64,000 nucleotides of DNA from Pseudomonas sp. CHM02 (GTDB taxonomy: Bacteria > Pseudomonadota > Gammaproteobacteria > Pseudomonadales > Pseudomonadaceae). This document shows positions 26,060 through 35,150 of this stretch, piece after piece. Numbering within the stretch: position 1 is the stretch's first letter; every line of letters starts with the position of its first letter. The notes below the pieces were generated by a model. The model ran no database searches. It worked only from the letters and a program-made list of their open reading frames with translations, and was not told the DNA's origin. Location of the stretch: contig NZ_JFCA01000038.1 of the NCBI RefSeq assembly GCF_000612585.1, positions 1-64,000 of the forward strand, given 5' to 3'. The translations under genes and the position numbers were made by a program.

Positions 26060-26971
26060 TCACCTCCAATAACCGGGAAACATGCTGATGCGCCGCTTGA
26101 GGGCGAGGGGGAGGCGGCGCTCCAGATGGCCCAGCCGGTAGCCGAGCCATTTGAACGCGCTGCGCACCAGTACTTCGGGGACACGGTGCAGGGCACCGGC
26201 CTTGCGCAAGGCCGCAAGCTCGGCCAGCACATAGCGCTTGCCTTCGCCTCCCGCGTCGCCAAAGGCTTGCTTGATCCACGGCTCGCGGCCATAGAACACG
26301 CCGATGTCGAAGTAGCGGTGAAACTCATCCATGAGTGTGTAATCGTGGGAGTGATGCACCAAGGCGGTGGCGGCGTAGCGCACCTTGTAACCGTCGAGCA
26401 GCATGCGCGCCGCGACGAAGGCGTCTTCGCTGCCGATCACATCGGCCGGGAAACCGCCCACCGCTTGCAGCACGCTGCGCCGGTACACGGAAAACGAGTC
26501 GGAACTGAAGCAAGTCTTGATCCCCAGCTCCGGCGCATCGACCAGGCTCTTGCTGCGGCTCTGTTCCGGGTAATTGAAGTGCCGCGACTGTGCGCCCAGC
26601 ACACCGGCATCGGGGTGGGGCAACTGGCGCCCGTAGGCCACGCCGTTGAGCGGGTCCTGCTGCAATTCGGCGAGCAGGTTGGCGAAGGTGTCGGGGCTGG
26701 CGGGAATCGCATCCTGGGTCATCACGATCAGCGCGTCGCCGCCCACTTGTTCGCTGGCCCAGCGCCGGGTGCCGCCGTGGTTGAAGTCGCGCGCGTCGAT
26801 CACCTCGACCCGTGCACCGAACGCGCGAAAGCGCGCCACGGTGTCATCACTGGAGGCGCTGTCCACCACCAGCGTCTCGTCAGGTTGCAGGGTCTGCATC
26901 TTCAGCGCCGGCAGCAGGCGGGCCAGGTGGCTGGATGCGTTACGGGTCGGGATGATCAGTGACGTGCGCAT
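26060..26971 (-). CDS. pslC: Psl glycosyltransferase PslC (GT2)
   Basis: A 303-residue inverting glycosyltransferase of family GT2, rhamnosyltransferase-like. It opens MRTSLIIPTRNASSHLARLLPAL, and the donor-binding acids appear in VVDSASSDDT and in MTQDAIP (the DxD position reads QDA). GSEDAFVAARMLLDGYKVRY supplies the catalytic ED region. It lies between pslB and pslD with gaps of 1 and 5 nt, consistent with one transcript. Sugar specificity is unproven; rhamnose transfer is an inference from family resemblance. Confidence 0.88.
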   Translation of the reverse strand: MRTSLIIPTRNASSHLARLLPALKMQTLQPDETLVVDSASSDDTVARFRAFGARVEVIDARDFNHGGTRRWASEQVGGDALIVMTQDAIPASPDTFANLLAELQQDPLNGVAYGRQLPHPDAGVLGAQSRHFNYPEQSRSKSLVDAPELGIKTCFSSDSFSVYRRSVLQAVGGFPADVIGSEDAFVAARMLLDGYKVRYAATALVHHSHDYTLMDEFHRYFDIGVFYGREPWIKQAFGDAGGEGKRYVLAELAALRKAGALHRVPEVLVRSAFKWLGYRLGHLERRLPLALKRRISMFPGYWR

Positions 26972-26972
26972 G

Positions 26973-28433
26973 TCATTTTTTCACTTCTGCGGGGGCGCGC
27001 CCGTAGATGTCGTCGAAGCGCACAATGTCGTCCTCGCCCAGGTACTCGCCGCTCTGCACTTCGATCATCACCAGGTCGATGATGCCGGGGTTGGTCAGGC
27101 GGTGTTTGTGCCCGGCGGGGATGTACGTGGACTCGTTGGCATTGATCAGGAATTCGCGCTCACCGTTGGTGATCTGCGCCGCGCCGCTGACCACCACCCA
27201 GTGTTCACTGCGGTGGTGGTGCATCTGCAGCGACAGCGACGCCTGGGGCTTGACCACGATGCGCTTGATCTTGAAGCGGCTGCTTTCCTCCAGCACGGTG
27301 TAGGTGCCCCACGGCCGAGTGACGGTGCGGTGCAGGCTGTACGCCGGATGGTTCTGGCGCTTGAGCTCGGCGACGATATAGCGCACATCCTGGCTGCGGT
27401 GGGCGTCGGCGATCAGCAGGGCGTCGGGGGTGTCGACGATGATCAGGTCGCGCACGCCCACGGCACCGAGGACGCGCTTGGGCGAGTCGATGTAGCAGTT
27501 GTGCACGTCATGCAAGATCGCTTCGCCATTGACCTGGTTGCCATGGGCGTCGCTGGGGGTGAGCTGGCGCAGGGCTTCCCACGAGCCGATATCGCTCCAG
27601 CCGATGTCACACGGCACAACCGCGACTTGCTTGGACTTCTCCATCAGCGCCACATCGATGGACACATCCGGCGCACGGCCAAACGCGTCCGGGTCCAGTT
27701 CACGCTGGCGCGAGGTCTTGTTCTGCAGGCTCTGGCTGTGGTCCAGCGCAGCACGGGCGGCTTCCAGCACATCGGGCGCATGGGCGGCGAGCTCGTCCAC
27801 CAGGGTGCTGGCCTTGAAGCAGAACATGCCGGCGTTCCACAGATGTTTGCCGCCGTCCAGATAGCCCTGGGCGGTGGCCAGGTCGGGTTTTTCGACGAAG
27901 CGTTTGACCCGGTTGCCGGTGCCCAGCGGTTCACCCTGTTCGATATAGCCAAAGCCGGTCTCGGGGTGATCGGGCTGGATGCCGAAGGTCACCAGATAGC
28001 CGGCTTCAGCCAGGTCGCGGGCCTGGGTTACAGCCTCGGCGAACGCGACTTCATTGAGGATCAGGTGGTCGGCGGGCATCACCAGCAACTGTGCCTCAGC
28101 GCCGAAATGTTCTTGCACATGCAAGGCTGCCACGGCAATTGCCGCCGCCGTGTTGCGGCCGAAGGGTTCCAGCAGCAGGTCGAGGTGCAGGTGGCTTTTG
28201 TTGACCAGGCGATAGTCATCCAGGGTACGGAACAGCAGGTCGCGGTTGGTTACCGTCAACACGCTTTCCACGCCGGGCAGTTTGGCGGCGCGCTGGAAGG
28301 TTTTCTGCAGCAGGCTCTGCCCATCGCGCATGCGCATGAATGGCTTGGGCATGTTCTGCCGGGACACCGGCCACAGCCGCGTGCCCGAACCACCGGAAAT
28401 GATGCAGGGAATTAATCCGTTGAGCGTGTTCAT
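26973..28433 (-). CDS. pslB: Mannose-1-phosphate guanylyltransferase / mannose-6-phosphate isomerase PslB
   Basis: A bifunctional 486-residue enzyme supplying GDP-mannose for Psl. The N-terminal pyrophosphorylase domain has GGSGTRLWPVSRQNMPKPF, the nucleotide-binding signature. The C-terminal cupin domain (RPWGTYTVLEES, SLQMHHHRSEHWVVVSG) is the type II isomerase with its metal-binding histidines. The ATG at 28433 shares a base with the pslA stop (TGATG); a TTG one codon upstream was rejected. It can back up the alginate enzyme AlgA, as in P. aeruginosa (known for the family). Confidence 0.94.
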   Translation of the reverse strand: MNTLNGLIPCIISGGSGTRLWPVSRQNMPKPFMRMRDGQSLLQKTFQRAAKLPGVESVLTVTNRDLLFRTLDDYRLVNKSHLHLDLLLEPFGRNTAAAIAVAALHVQEHFGAEAQLLVMPADHLILNEVAFAEAVTQARDLAEAGYLVTFGIQPDHPETGFGYIEQGEPLGTGNRVKRFVEKPDLATAQGYLDGGKHLWNAGMFCFKASTLVDELAAHAPDVLEAARAALDHSQSLQNKTSRQRELDPDAFGRAPDVSIDVALMEKSKQVAVVPCDIGWSDIGSWEALRQLTPSDAHGNQVNGEAILHDVHNCYIDSPKRVLGAVGVRDLIIVDTPDALLIADAHRSQDVRYIVAELKRQNHPAYSLHRTVTRPWGTYTVLEESSRFKIKRIVVKPQASLSLQMHHHRSEHWVVVSGAAQITNGEREFLINANESTYIPAGHKHRLTNPGIIDLVMIEVQSGEYLGEDDIVRFDDIYGRAPAEVKK

Positions 28434-29872
28434 CAATAGACTTCCTTGGTGGAAAGGACGGCCGGGACCGTCATGAAGACGATGTACAAGTCAAACCACA
28501 CCGACCACTTGGAGATGTACTCCAAGTCGTACTCGACACGTTTCTGGATCTTGAACAGGGTGTCGGTCTCCCCCCGGTAGCCGTTGATCTGCGCCCAGCC
28601 GGTGATGCCCGGCTTTACCCGATGGCGCGAGCTGTATTCACTCACCGCCACCTCGAAGGGGATGCCCGCGGCTTTTGTCGCGGTGGCGTGCGGGCGCGGA
28701 CCGACCATGGACATGTTGCCCAGCAGCACGTTGAACAGTTGCGGCAGCTCGTCGATGCTGGTCTTGCGGATGATACGGCCCACGCGGGTGATGCGCGGGT
28801 CTTCGCGGGTGGTCTGGCGTTCGGCGGTGAAGTCGCTCTGGTCGGTGTACATGGAGCGGAACTTGAACACGCGGATTTCGTTGTCGTTGTAGCCATAGCG
28901 GTTCTGGCGAAACAGCACCGGGCCCCTGGAGTCGAGCTTGATCGCAATGGCGGTGGCAACCATCACCGGCGACAGCGCGACCAGCGCGAAGCTGGCCAGC
29001 AGCAGGTCCTCACAGCGCTTGATCACCGGCGACCAGCCGCGCAGCGGCAACTGCGAGGTGTTGAACATCAGGATGCCGCCCACATCGGTGATCTTGCTGT
29101 GGCCGTAGCGCAGGGCGGCCATGTCCGGCACCAGCATGACGTTCACCGACATCTGGCGCAGGCGGTTGACCAACCCATGAATGCGTTGCTCGGCGGCCCA
29201 CGGCAGGCAGATCATCACCTGGTTGACCTGCTCGGCGCGGATCAGCTTTTCCAGGTCACGGGTGTTGCCCAGCAGGGGCAGGTTGCTCAGTTCCTTGGGA
29301 ATGCGTTCGGTGCGGTCGTCAATGAACCCGATCAGGCCGGAGCGAATGTCACCATTGCGCTGCAGGTGATCGGCGACATGCACGGCGGTGTCGGTAAAAC
29401 CCAGGATCACCGTGCGCTGCAGGTATTTGCCGGCACGCATCAGCTTGCTGTACAGGCGCAGCATCACCAGGCGCTCAAGGCAGAACAGACCCAGGCTGGC
29501 GACGTACCATACCGCCAGGTTGCGCGGGGTCAATTGCGGGAAAAACTGCAGGATCTGGTACATGAACAGCAGGATGCAAAAGGCGGCCGTCCAGGCCTTG
29601 ATCTTGGTTTTCAGGCGCAGGCGGTTGCTGAACAACTCTTCGGAATAGATGCCCAGCGCCTGGAACAGAATAATGCTCAGGATCGCGAAAAAAACCAGCA
29701 GGCCCAGGAAATGGGCGCGCAACTCCTGTGCCATCGGGTCGAGGAAGAGCACCAGGACCAGCGGGGGCAAAATAGCAGTGATGCCATGGATCAATTTGAC
29801 GAAAACAACAAAGAACTCAACAAAACCGGCGCGCGTTAAAAACAAGCTGTCGACGGACGACTTTTCTCGCAT
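28433..29872 (-). CDS. pslA: Undecaprenyl-phosphate sugar-1-phosphate transferase PslA
   Basis: The initiating enzyme of Psl synthesis, 479 residues, loading the first sugar (probably glucose) onto undecaprenyl phosphate in the inner membrane. Four or five N-terminal membrane segments are followed by a CoA-binding-like nucleotide domain (TVILGFTDTAVHVADHLQRNG) and the bacterial sugar transferase domain, with KRCEDLLLASFALVALSPVM and DELPQLFNVLLGNMSMVGPRPH. The ATG at 29872 was chosen for its GAGGGA ribosome binding site 8 nt upstream; an ATG at 29887 and a TTG at 29923 lack one. It heads the 12-gene psl operon. Confidence 0.92.
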   Translation of the reverse strand: MREKSSVDSLFLTRAGFVEFFVVFVKLIHGITAILPPLVLVLFLDPMAQELRAHFLGLLVFFAILSIILFQALGIYSEELFSNRLRLKTKIKAWTAAFCILLFMYQILQFFPQLTPRNLAVWYVASLGLFCLERLVMLRLYSKLMRAGKYLQRTVILGFTDTAVHVADHLQRNGDIRSGLIGFIDDRTERIPKELSNLPLLGNTRDLEKLIRAEQVNQVMICLPWAAEQRIHGLVNRLRQMSVNVMLVPDMAALRYGHSKITDVGGILMFNTSQLPLRGWSPVIKRCEDLLLASFALVALSPVMVATAIAIKLDSRGPVLFRQNRYGYNDNEIRVFKFRSMYTDQSDFTAERQTTREDPRITRVGRIIRKTSIDELPQLFNVLLGNMSMVGPRPHATATKAAGIPFEVAVSEYSSRHRVKPGITGWAQINGYRGETDTLFKIQKRVEYDLEYISKWSVWFDLYIVFMTVPAVLSTKEVY

Positions 29873-30270
29873 AAAAACATCCCTCATTGCACGCCAGAGT
29901 TCACTGTTCGAGTGTTTATTCAATTAAGCAGAGGGCTGCTTTAGAACACAGGTCGAACGACTACTCTGGGTAATACGCAACTTTCCAATCCAAATGCACA
30001 ATCCAGATACAACTATCCATTTGAATTGATTTCACGGGGGTGGTGGCTAAAGGAGTGTTCCCTTGTGCGCCAGGTCAACAAATTGACTGTGGTGCGGAGG
30101 CGGCATGCTAGACAGGTTTATCAGTCTTTTTTGCGGCATTTTATTGACATTCCTTGTCTGGATGCTCGGTGGATGGGTGTTTTTTTGAGTGTAGAAACAA
30201 ATGTGAGATTTTTCCTGCTTAAAGGAAAAACCTTTTTTGACGCGAGGTAGGAGGGGGGACAAAGAGGGGA
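29873..30270. other. AT-richer psl promoter region
   Basis: No convincing gene lies here. A 74-codon frame at 30026-30250 has no family resemblance and biased composition, and was not called. The stretch is visibly AT-richer than its surroundings and contains the FleQ-type palindrome at 30074-30087. It must hold the psl promoter and leader. Confidence 0.6.
30074..30087 (-). promoter_or_regulatory. FleQ-type binding site upstream of pslA
   Basis: GTCAACAAATTGAC is a perfect inverted repeat (GTCAA / TTGAC) around CAAA. It differs from the FleQ consensus GTCAATAAATTGAC described for Pseudomonas at one central base. It sits about 200 bp upstream of the pslA start. FleQ with c-di-GMP controls psl in P. 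aeruginosa, so the site fits the locus. Confidence 0.75.
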
Positions 30271-30299
30271 GTGGCAAGGTGCACTGAATGCCTTGCCAC
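30271..30299 (-). terminator. Hairpin terminator of the second receptor gene
   Basis: Nine-base arms (GTGGCAAGG / CCTTGCCAC) with an 11-nt loop lie 17 nt after the receptor stop on the minus strand. No T-run follows on that strand, so termination is inferred from position and stem strength. Confidence 0.55.
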
Positions 30300-30315
30300 C
30301 GGGGCTTTCGCCCGA

Positions 30316-32802
30316 TCAGAAGTTGCCTTTCAAACTAACCGTGAAATTGCGGGGTTCACCGTAGAAGTTGCCCCAGGAGGCTGTACCGACCGTGTTGTAA
30401 TAGCTTTTATCGAACAAGTTGTTACCGTTGAGCGCGACGGTCCAGGTGTCGTCGATGCGGTACGCCACGCGTGTGCTCCAAGTCGCGTAACCGGCCTGCT
30501 CCAGCTTGATGGTCTGGACGCGGTAGTTGCTGCTTTGGGCATTGACCCCGGCGCCCACGCTCCATTTCGACAGCGCGCCGTCGAGCTGGTAGTCACCCCA
30601 CAAGCGCAGCATGTGCCGAGGCACGTAGGTGTTGGACGAGCCGCCTTCGATCTTGCTGTCGATGTTCTTCAGGGATTTGGTCTGGGTGTAGGTGTAGCCG
30701 CCGAAGAGTTGCAGGCGCTCAAGCAACTCACCGCTGATTTCGGTCTCCACACCCTGGGCACGCACCTTGCCGGTGTCGGTGTAGCAATAGCCATCGGCGG
30801 AGGTCGGGCACATCGTGGTGTAGTCGGATTCGGCGCCGTTTTTCTCGATGGCGCGGAACAGTGCCAGGGAGCTGTTGAGGCGCCCGTCGAACCATTCGCC
30901 CTTGATTCCCAGCTCGTAGTTGTCACCGATCTTCGGCTTGAGCGCCGCGCCATCGACGGTGGCGTAGGAACTCTGCGGCTGGAAGATGTCGGCGTAGCTG
31001 GCGTACACCGACAGGTGCTCGTCCAGGTCGTAGATCAGCGCGGCGAACGGCGTGACTTCGCCGGTCTCCTTGGTACGTGCATCCTGCACCGCCCATTCAC
31101 CCCAGGCCAGGTTGTTGGACTGGCGACGGTTCTCGTACCAGCTCACGCGGCTGCCCACGATGAACATCAAAGGCTCGGCCAGGCGCAGGCGCAAGGTGGC
31201 GTAGGTGCCGTATTGAGTGGCGGTTTCCTTGACCGTACCGCCGCGGTACATGTTCGGCCAGAAAGTGTTGTCATCCGGCTCCGGGAAGTGGTGGTCGGGC
31301 TGGTAGATGCTCTGGCGCTTGGGCAGGTTCTGGATTGCGTAGACGTCGTCCTGGGTGCCACGGCTGCCGTTGGCGCCGAGGATCAGTTCGTGTTCCAGGC
31401 CGAAGGCTTCGAACTTGCCGTCCACGTAGGCGTCGAGGCCGAAGTCCTTGTGGTCGTAGTCCATCAGCGCCGCATAGGAGTTGGCCGTTGGCGCCGGGTC
31501 GCCATAATTGATGGTGCCTTCGCTGGCGGCGTACTTGGTGTCTTGCAGGTTGCGGCTGTGTACCGCCGCGACCTTGAGTTTCCAGTCATCGTTGAAGTGG
31601 TGGGTGACGTCGGCGAAGAAGGTGGTACGCCGGCTTTGCCAGTCGTTCCAGGATTGGCCCAGGCAGGTCGAGCGACTGAGGTTGGCGCTTTTGCCGTCGG
31701 CGTAGCGCGGCAGGCCGCCCCAGCACGGTGTGGAGTCCACATCTTCGTAACTGGCGCCGACGCCCAGGGTGGTGTCGGGGCTAAGGTCGAAATCCAGGGC
31801 GCCGTAGAACGCCTGGTCCTGGCGCTTGGCGATGTCCATGTAGGACCCGCGCTTCTGCTCGCTCACCGATGCGCGCCCGCGCAGCGTACCGCTGTCATTC
31901 AGCGGGCCGCCGGTGTCGAAGTCGGTGCGGTAGTTGTCCCAGGTGCCGGCGGACAACGACAAGCTGGTGGTGGGCTTGGCCTGCGGCCGCTTGCGCACGA
32001 AATTCACCGCGCCGCTGGCCGTGCCGGCACCCTTGAGCATCCCGGCGGCGCCCTTGAGTACTTCCACGCGATCATAGATCGCCATGTTCGCGCTGAAGCT
32101 GTCGGCCTGCACGTAGTCCTTGCCCATGTCCAGGGGCACGCCGTCGTACTGGTACTGGCCGAGCATCTTGAAACCACGGGAATAGAAGTACTTGCCGCCC
32201 ATGGGCGACTCGTAGGTGGTGATGCCGGGCGTGCGTTCCATCACGTCGTCGATGGTGCTGACGTTCTGGTCGTCCATGAATTGGCGGGTCATCACGCTGA
32301 CCGATTGCGGGGTTTCCCGCAGGCTGTGTTCGCCTTTGCCGATGGTGACCGCGCCGGTGGTGTAGGAACCGGTGCCGTCGGTGGTCGCGCCCAAACGTTC
32401 GCCGCTGATCAGCGTGGCACCCAGGTTCAGCGCACTGGCATCGGCCACCTGTGGCAGCAGCAACCAGGTGCTGTTGCTCTGGCGCTGGGCTTGCAGGCCC
32501 TGGCCGCGCAGCAATCGGTCGAGTGCCTGCTGGGCGTCGTAGCTGCCGCTCAAGCCGGGGCTGGTCTTGCCGGCGACGCTGGTGGCGTCGTACGACAGGC
32601 TGATGCCGGCCTGGCGCGCGAACTGGTCCAACGCATTGGCCAGGGTACCGGAAGCGATATTCCAGTCGCGGGCCTGTGTGTCACTGGCCGGCGTTTCGGC
32701 GAGCGCAGCCAGCGGTGCGATGGCATAGCCCAGGCAGGCGCCGAGCACGGCGGCCTGCACCGCCTGTTTGAGGGGGGAACGTTTGGAGGGGAACGCTTGC
32801 AT
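30316..32802 (-). CDS. TonB-dependent siderophore receptor with STN domain (FpvA-like)
   Basis: An 828-residue outer-membrane receptor and signal transducer. A long signal peptide ends near ALAET. The STN domain (RDWNIASGTLANALDQFARQAGISLSYDATSVAGK...) follows, then the plug with RETPQSVSVMTRQFMDDQNVSTIDDVMERTPGIT and VEVLKGAAGMLKGAGTASGAVNFVRKRP, and the barrel ending FTVSLKGNF. The FpvA-type plug suggests a ferric hydroxamate or pyoverdine ligand. It closes a sigma/anti-sigma/receptor trio on the minus strand and has its own Fur-like palindrome at 32876-32894. It probably belongs to the set used to take up foreign siderophores. Confidence 0.92.
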   Translation of the reverse strand: MQAFPSKRSPLKQAVQAAVLGACLGYAIAPLAALAETPASDTQARDWNIASGTLANALDQFARQAGISLSYDATSVAGKTSPGLSGSYDAQQALDRLLRGQGLQAQRQSNSTWLLLPQVADASALNLGATLISGERLGATTDGTGSYTTGAVTIGKGEHSLRETPQSVSVMTRQFMDDQNVSTIDDVMERTPGITTYESPMGGKYFYSRGFKMLGQYQYDGVPLDMGKDYVQADSFSANMAIYDRVEVLKGAAGMLKGAGTASGAVNFVRKRPQAKPTTSLSLSAGTWDNYRTDFDTGGPLNDSGTLRGRASVSEQKRGSYMDIAKRQDQAFYGALDFDLSPDTTLGVGASYEDVDSTPCWGGLPRYADGKSANLSRSTCLGQSWNDWQSRRTTFFADVTHHFNDDWKLKVAAVHSRNLQDTKYAASEGTINYGDPAPTANSYAALMDYDHKDFGLDAYVDGKFEAFGLEHELILGANGSRGTQDDVYAIQNLPKRQSIYQPDHHFPEPDDNTFWPNMYRGGTVKETATQYGTYATLRLRLAEPLMFIVGSRVSWYENRRQSNNLAWGEWAVQDARTKETGEVTPFAALIYDLDEHLSVYASYADIFQPQSSYATVDGAALKPKIGDNYELGIKGEWFDGRLNSSLALFRAIEKNGAESDYTTMCPTSADGYCYTDTGKVRAQGVETEISGELLERLQLFGGYTYTQTKSLKNIDSKIEGGSSNTYVPRHMLRLWGDYQLDGALSKWSVGAGVNAQSSNYRVQTIKLEQAGYATWSTRVAYRIDDTWTVALNGNNLFDKSYYNTVGTASWGNFYGEPRNFTVSLKGNF

Positions 32803-32875
32803 GACCGCGGGATGCTCCTGAAGAAAGTGAACAGAACCGGCCTGTTGATCGGCCTTTCCTTACAGGTCGAGCGGC

Positions 32876-32894
32876 AATGAGAATTCACCTCATT
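32876..32894 (-). promoter_or_regulatory. Fur-like palindrome upstream of the second receptor
   Basis: AATGAG and CTCATT form a 6-base inverted repeat around seven bases. Against an extended Fur consensus 13 of 19 bases agree by hand. It lies 74 bp upstream of the receptor start. Confidence 0.45.
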
Positions 32895-32907
32895 TATTTT
32901 TGAGAAA

Positions 32908-33858
32908 TTAAACGCGCGCTGAAACGGTCACCCAATAGCGGCTGCGGTAAGTGACATCGAGCTTGAGTGATTGCGCGACCAGCGCCAGCACCCGATCGGT
33001 GTCGTCCAGTTGGTAAGTGCCCGACACGCGCAACCCCGCCACGGCCTCGCTGCAGCGCACCAGGCCGTTGCGGTAGCGGCCCAGTTCGGCGAGGAAGTCG
33101 TCCAGGCGCATCGCGTGGGCGCTGATCACGCCGTCGCTCCAGGCCCAGGGGTCGAGGCCGTTGGCGACGGCCGGGCGAATGCCGCTGCGGTTGAACAGCA
33201 CCTGCTCGCCGGGCTTGAGCACCTGTCGGGCGTTGGCATCGTGGCTGTCGGCAAACACCGCCACCGCGCCCTGTTGCACCGCCAGCAATGTGCCTTGGGC
33301 TTCTTCGCGTACCAGGAAACGCGTGCCGAGCGTACGCAGGTAACCGTCGCGGGTCTGTACCCAGAACGGCCGGCTGTCGGCGCCGGTGTTCACCAGCATT
33401 TCACCTTGGCGCAAGTGCACCAGCCGCCGCTCGGCAGTGAATGCCGTGTCGATGGCACTGGCGCTGTTCAGTTGGATCCGGCTGCCATCGTTCAACGCCA
33501 CCCAGCGCCGTTCGCCGGTGGCGGTGCGGTAGTCGGCCATCAAGGCGGGCAGGGGCGTGTAGTCGCGGCCGAGCCAGGTCAAACCGGCGGCACCGGCGAA
33601 CAGGCCCAGCAGTTTCAAACCCTCACGGCGGCTGATGCGTTGACGCGCTCCGCGCAGTGCGTGCCGGCCGACCTGGGCCGGCAATTGGCCCAAATCGTCA
33701 TTCATCGTGGCTACCCGCTGCCACACCTGCCGGTGCTCGGCGCTGGTCTGCAGCCAGCGCTCGAACGCGGCGGTGCTGGCGTCGTCGGCCACATTGAAGC
33801 GCAGCTTGATCATCCACTGGATAGCCTGGTCTACCAGGCGCGGGTCAGCATTCGGCAT
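32908..33858 (-). CDS. FecR-family anti-sigma / signal transducer
   Basis: A 316-residue inner-membrane regulator of the sigma factor upstream. The cytoplasmic DUF4880 part reads LVDQAIQWMIKLRFNVADDASTAAFERWLQTSAEHRQVWQRV. One membrane segment (GLKLLGLFAGAAGLTWLG) leads to the FecR domain (GERRWVALNDGSRIQLNSASAIDTAF) and a C-terminal STN-like part (LRVSGTYQLDDTDRVLALV). The ATG at 33858 fits the family's start and overlaps the sigma gene by 14 nt; a longer frame to 33924 was rejected. It receives the signal from the receptor at 30316-32802. Confidence 0.92.
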   Translation of the reverse strand: MPNADPRLVDQAIQWMIKLRFNVADDASTAAFERWLQTSAEHRQVWQRVATMNDDLGQLPAQVGRHALRGARQRISRREGLKLLGLFAGAAGLTWLGRDYTPLPALMADYRTATGERRWVALNDGSRIQLNSASAIDTAFTAERRLVHLRQGEMLVNTGADSRPFWVQTRDGYLRTLGTRFLVREEAQGTLLAVQQGAVAVFADSHDANARQVLKPGEQVLFNRSGIRPAVANGLDPWAWSDGVISAHAMRLDDFLAELGRYRNGLVRCSEAVAGLRVSGTYQLDDTDRVLALVAQSLKLDVTYRSRYWVTVSARV

Positions 33859-34360
33859 AACGCAACCGGTAACACGCATGCAGGGCCTTGGACAGGTCGC
33901 GCTCCACCGTGGCCTTGGACACACCGAGGCGCACGGCGATCTGCGCGCAGGTCAGGCCGTCCAGTTGCGCCAGCAAGAAGGCTTCGCGCACCCGCGGCTT
34001 GAGCTGGTCGAGCAAACGGTCGATACGCTCCAGGCTGTCGAGGATCAGCAGGCGGGTTTCTTCCGAAGGCACCTCGACTTGCGGGAAGTGCGCGAGGCTT
34101 TCCAGGTAGGCGCGTTCCAGTTCACGGCGCCGGTATTGGTCGATCATCAGGCTGCGGGCAATGCTGCTCAGGTACGCGCGCGGCTGCTGCAGGGTTTGCT
34201 GCTTGCGCGCATTGAGCAGGCGCACAAAGGTTTCCTGGGCCAGGTCGGCGGCGTGTTCACGGCAACCGGTGCGGCGGCTCAACCAGCCGCGCAGCCAAGA
34301 GTGATGGGCCTGGTAAAGCTGGCCGATGGCGGCATGGTCCAGTGGGTGATCGCTCGACAT
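33845..34360 (-). CDS. ECF sigma factor, FecI-like
   Basis: A 171-residue iron-starvation sigma factor. Region 2 shows LYQAHHSWLRGWLSRRTGCREHAADLAQETFVRLL, and region 4 shows LDGLTCAQIAVRLGVSKATVERDLSKAL. It heads the trio with the FecR-like and receptor genes and should direct transcription of the receptor. Two ATGs are possible, 34366 and 34360; AGGA lies 5 nt before the second, which is used here. A Fur-like box at 34388-34406 suggests iron repression. A divergent LysE-type exporter gene lies upstream. Confidence 0.92.
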   Translation of the reverse strand: MSSDHPLDHAAIGQLYQAHHSWLRGWLSRRTGCREHAADLAQETFVRLLNARKQQTLQQPRAYLSSIARSLMIDQYRRRELERAYLESLAHFPQVEVPSEETRLLILDSLERIDRLLDQLKPRVREAFLLAQLDGLTCAQIAVRLGVSKATVERDLSKALHACYRLRYAEC

Positions 34361-34387
34361 GGGCATCCTGGCGCAGCAGTCTTAATT

Positions 34388-34406
34388 GATAATGTTTCGC
34401 ATTCTA
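34388..34406 (-). promoter_or_regulatory. Fur-like box of the second ECF sigma gene
   Basis: GATAATG followed by a CATT half-site gives 13 matches of 19 to the Fur consensus by hand. It lies 28 bp upstream of the sigma start. Confidence 0.5.
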
Positions 34407-34520
34407 GACGTTGGTCGTGGCCCTTCGCAATTACCCGAGGGCAATGTATCCAGCACAATTTTTTGTCGACCCCCGGTGCGCGGACTAATCTGCAGGCTTT
34501 TCGCGGTGGAAGGCTTGAGC

Positions 34521-35150
34521 ATGATCGACCTGGCGACCCTGGCGGTTTTTTCCGGTGCAGTTCTGTTGTTGCTGTTATCCCCGGGGCCGAACATGGCCTT
34601 TGTGGTCAGCCATGGCGTCACTCACGGCTGGCGCGGGGGGATGGCATCGGCCTTGGGGATCGGCGTGGCTGACGTGCTGCTGACCGCCTTGACCGCCACC
34701 GGAGTGACGGCGCTGGTCGCCAGTTGGCCGCCATCTTTTGACGTGATCCGATACGCGGGTGTAGTCTACCTGGCGTGGCTGGTGTTCAAGACTTTGCAGA
34801 AAAGCCCTGGGCCGGACGCGGCTCACGTCAGCCGCGTGCCGTTGGGCCGGGTGTTCCTGCAAGCCATGCTCAATAGCCTGCTCAACCCCAAGGCGTTGCT
34901 GTTTTTTGTGGTGTTTTTGCCGCAGTTCGTACGGCCGGAAGCAGGGTCCATCGCGGTGCAGTTGGTGGTGCTTGGGGGTGTATTGACCTTGATTGCAGCC
35001 GTATTTCATGTGCTGCTGGGCATTTTTGGCGGGGCACTGAGCCGGTTCTTCGCCAGTCGCTCGAAAGGCGCCTGGCTTCAGAAATGGGGCTTGGCGACGG
35101 TGCTGACGGTACTGGCGGTGCGCCTGGCGGTGATGTCTCGCCCGGCCTGA
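34521..35150 (+). CDS. LysE/RhtB-family amino-acid exporter
   Basis: A 209-residue inner-membrane exporter with about six hydrophobic segments. The signature LLLLSPGPNMAFVVSHGVTHGWRGGMASALGIG covers the conserved SPGPN of the LysE/RhtB family, which excretes amino acids or analogues such as homoserine lactone. Later segments include LNPKALLFFVVFLPQF. The ATG at 34521 is preceded by GGAAGG 7 nt away; an upstream frame from 34386 runs through the Fur-like box and was rejected. Substrate unknown. Confidence 0.9.
   Translation: MIDLATLAVFSGAVLLLLLSPGPNMAFVVSHGVTHGWRGGMASALGIGVADVLLTALTATGVTALVASWPPSFDVIRYAGVVYLAWLVFKTLQKSPGPDAAHVSRVPLGRVFLQAMLNSLLNPKALLFFVVFLPQFVRPEAGSIAVQLVVLGGVLTLIAAVFHVLLGIFGGALSRFFASRSKGAWLQKWGLATVLTVLAVRLAVMSRPA

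Noticed and set aside
24054..26072. Plus-strand 672-codon frame opposite pslE/pslD
   Set aside because: It spans two well-supported genes on the other strand and has no recognisable domain.
30026..30250. 74-codon frame in the psl promoter region
   Set aside because: No homology by eye, and it covers the FleQ-type site; better explained as non-coding.
30271..32880. Plus-strand 869-codon open frame opposite the second receptor
   Set aside because: It is the antisense shadow of the TonB receptor in high-GC DNA; its translation has no family features.
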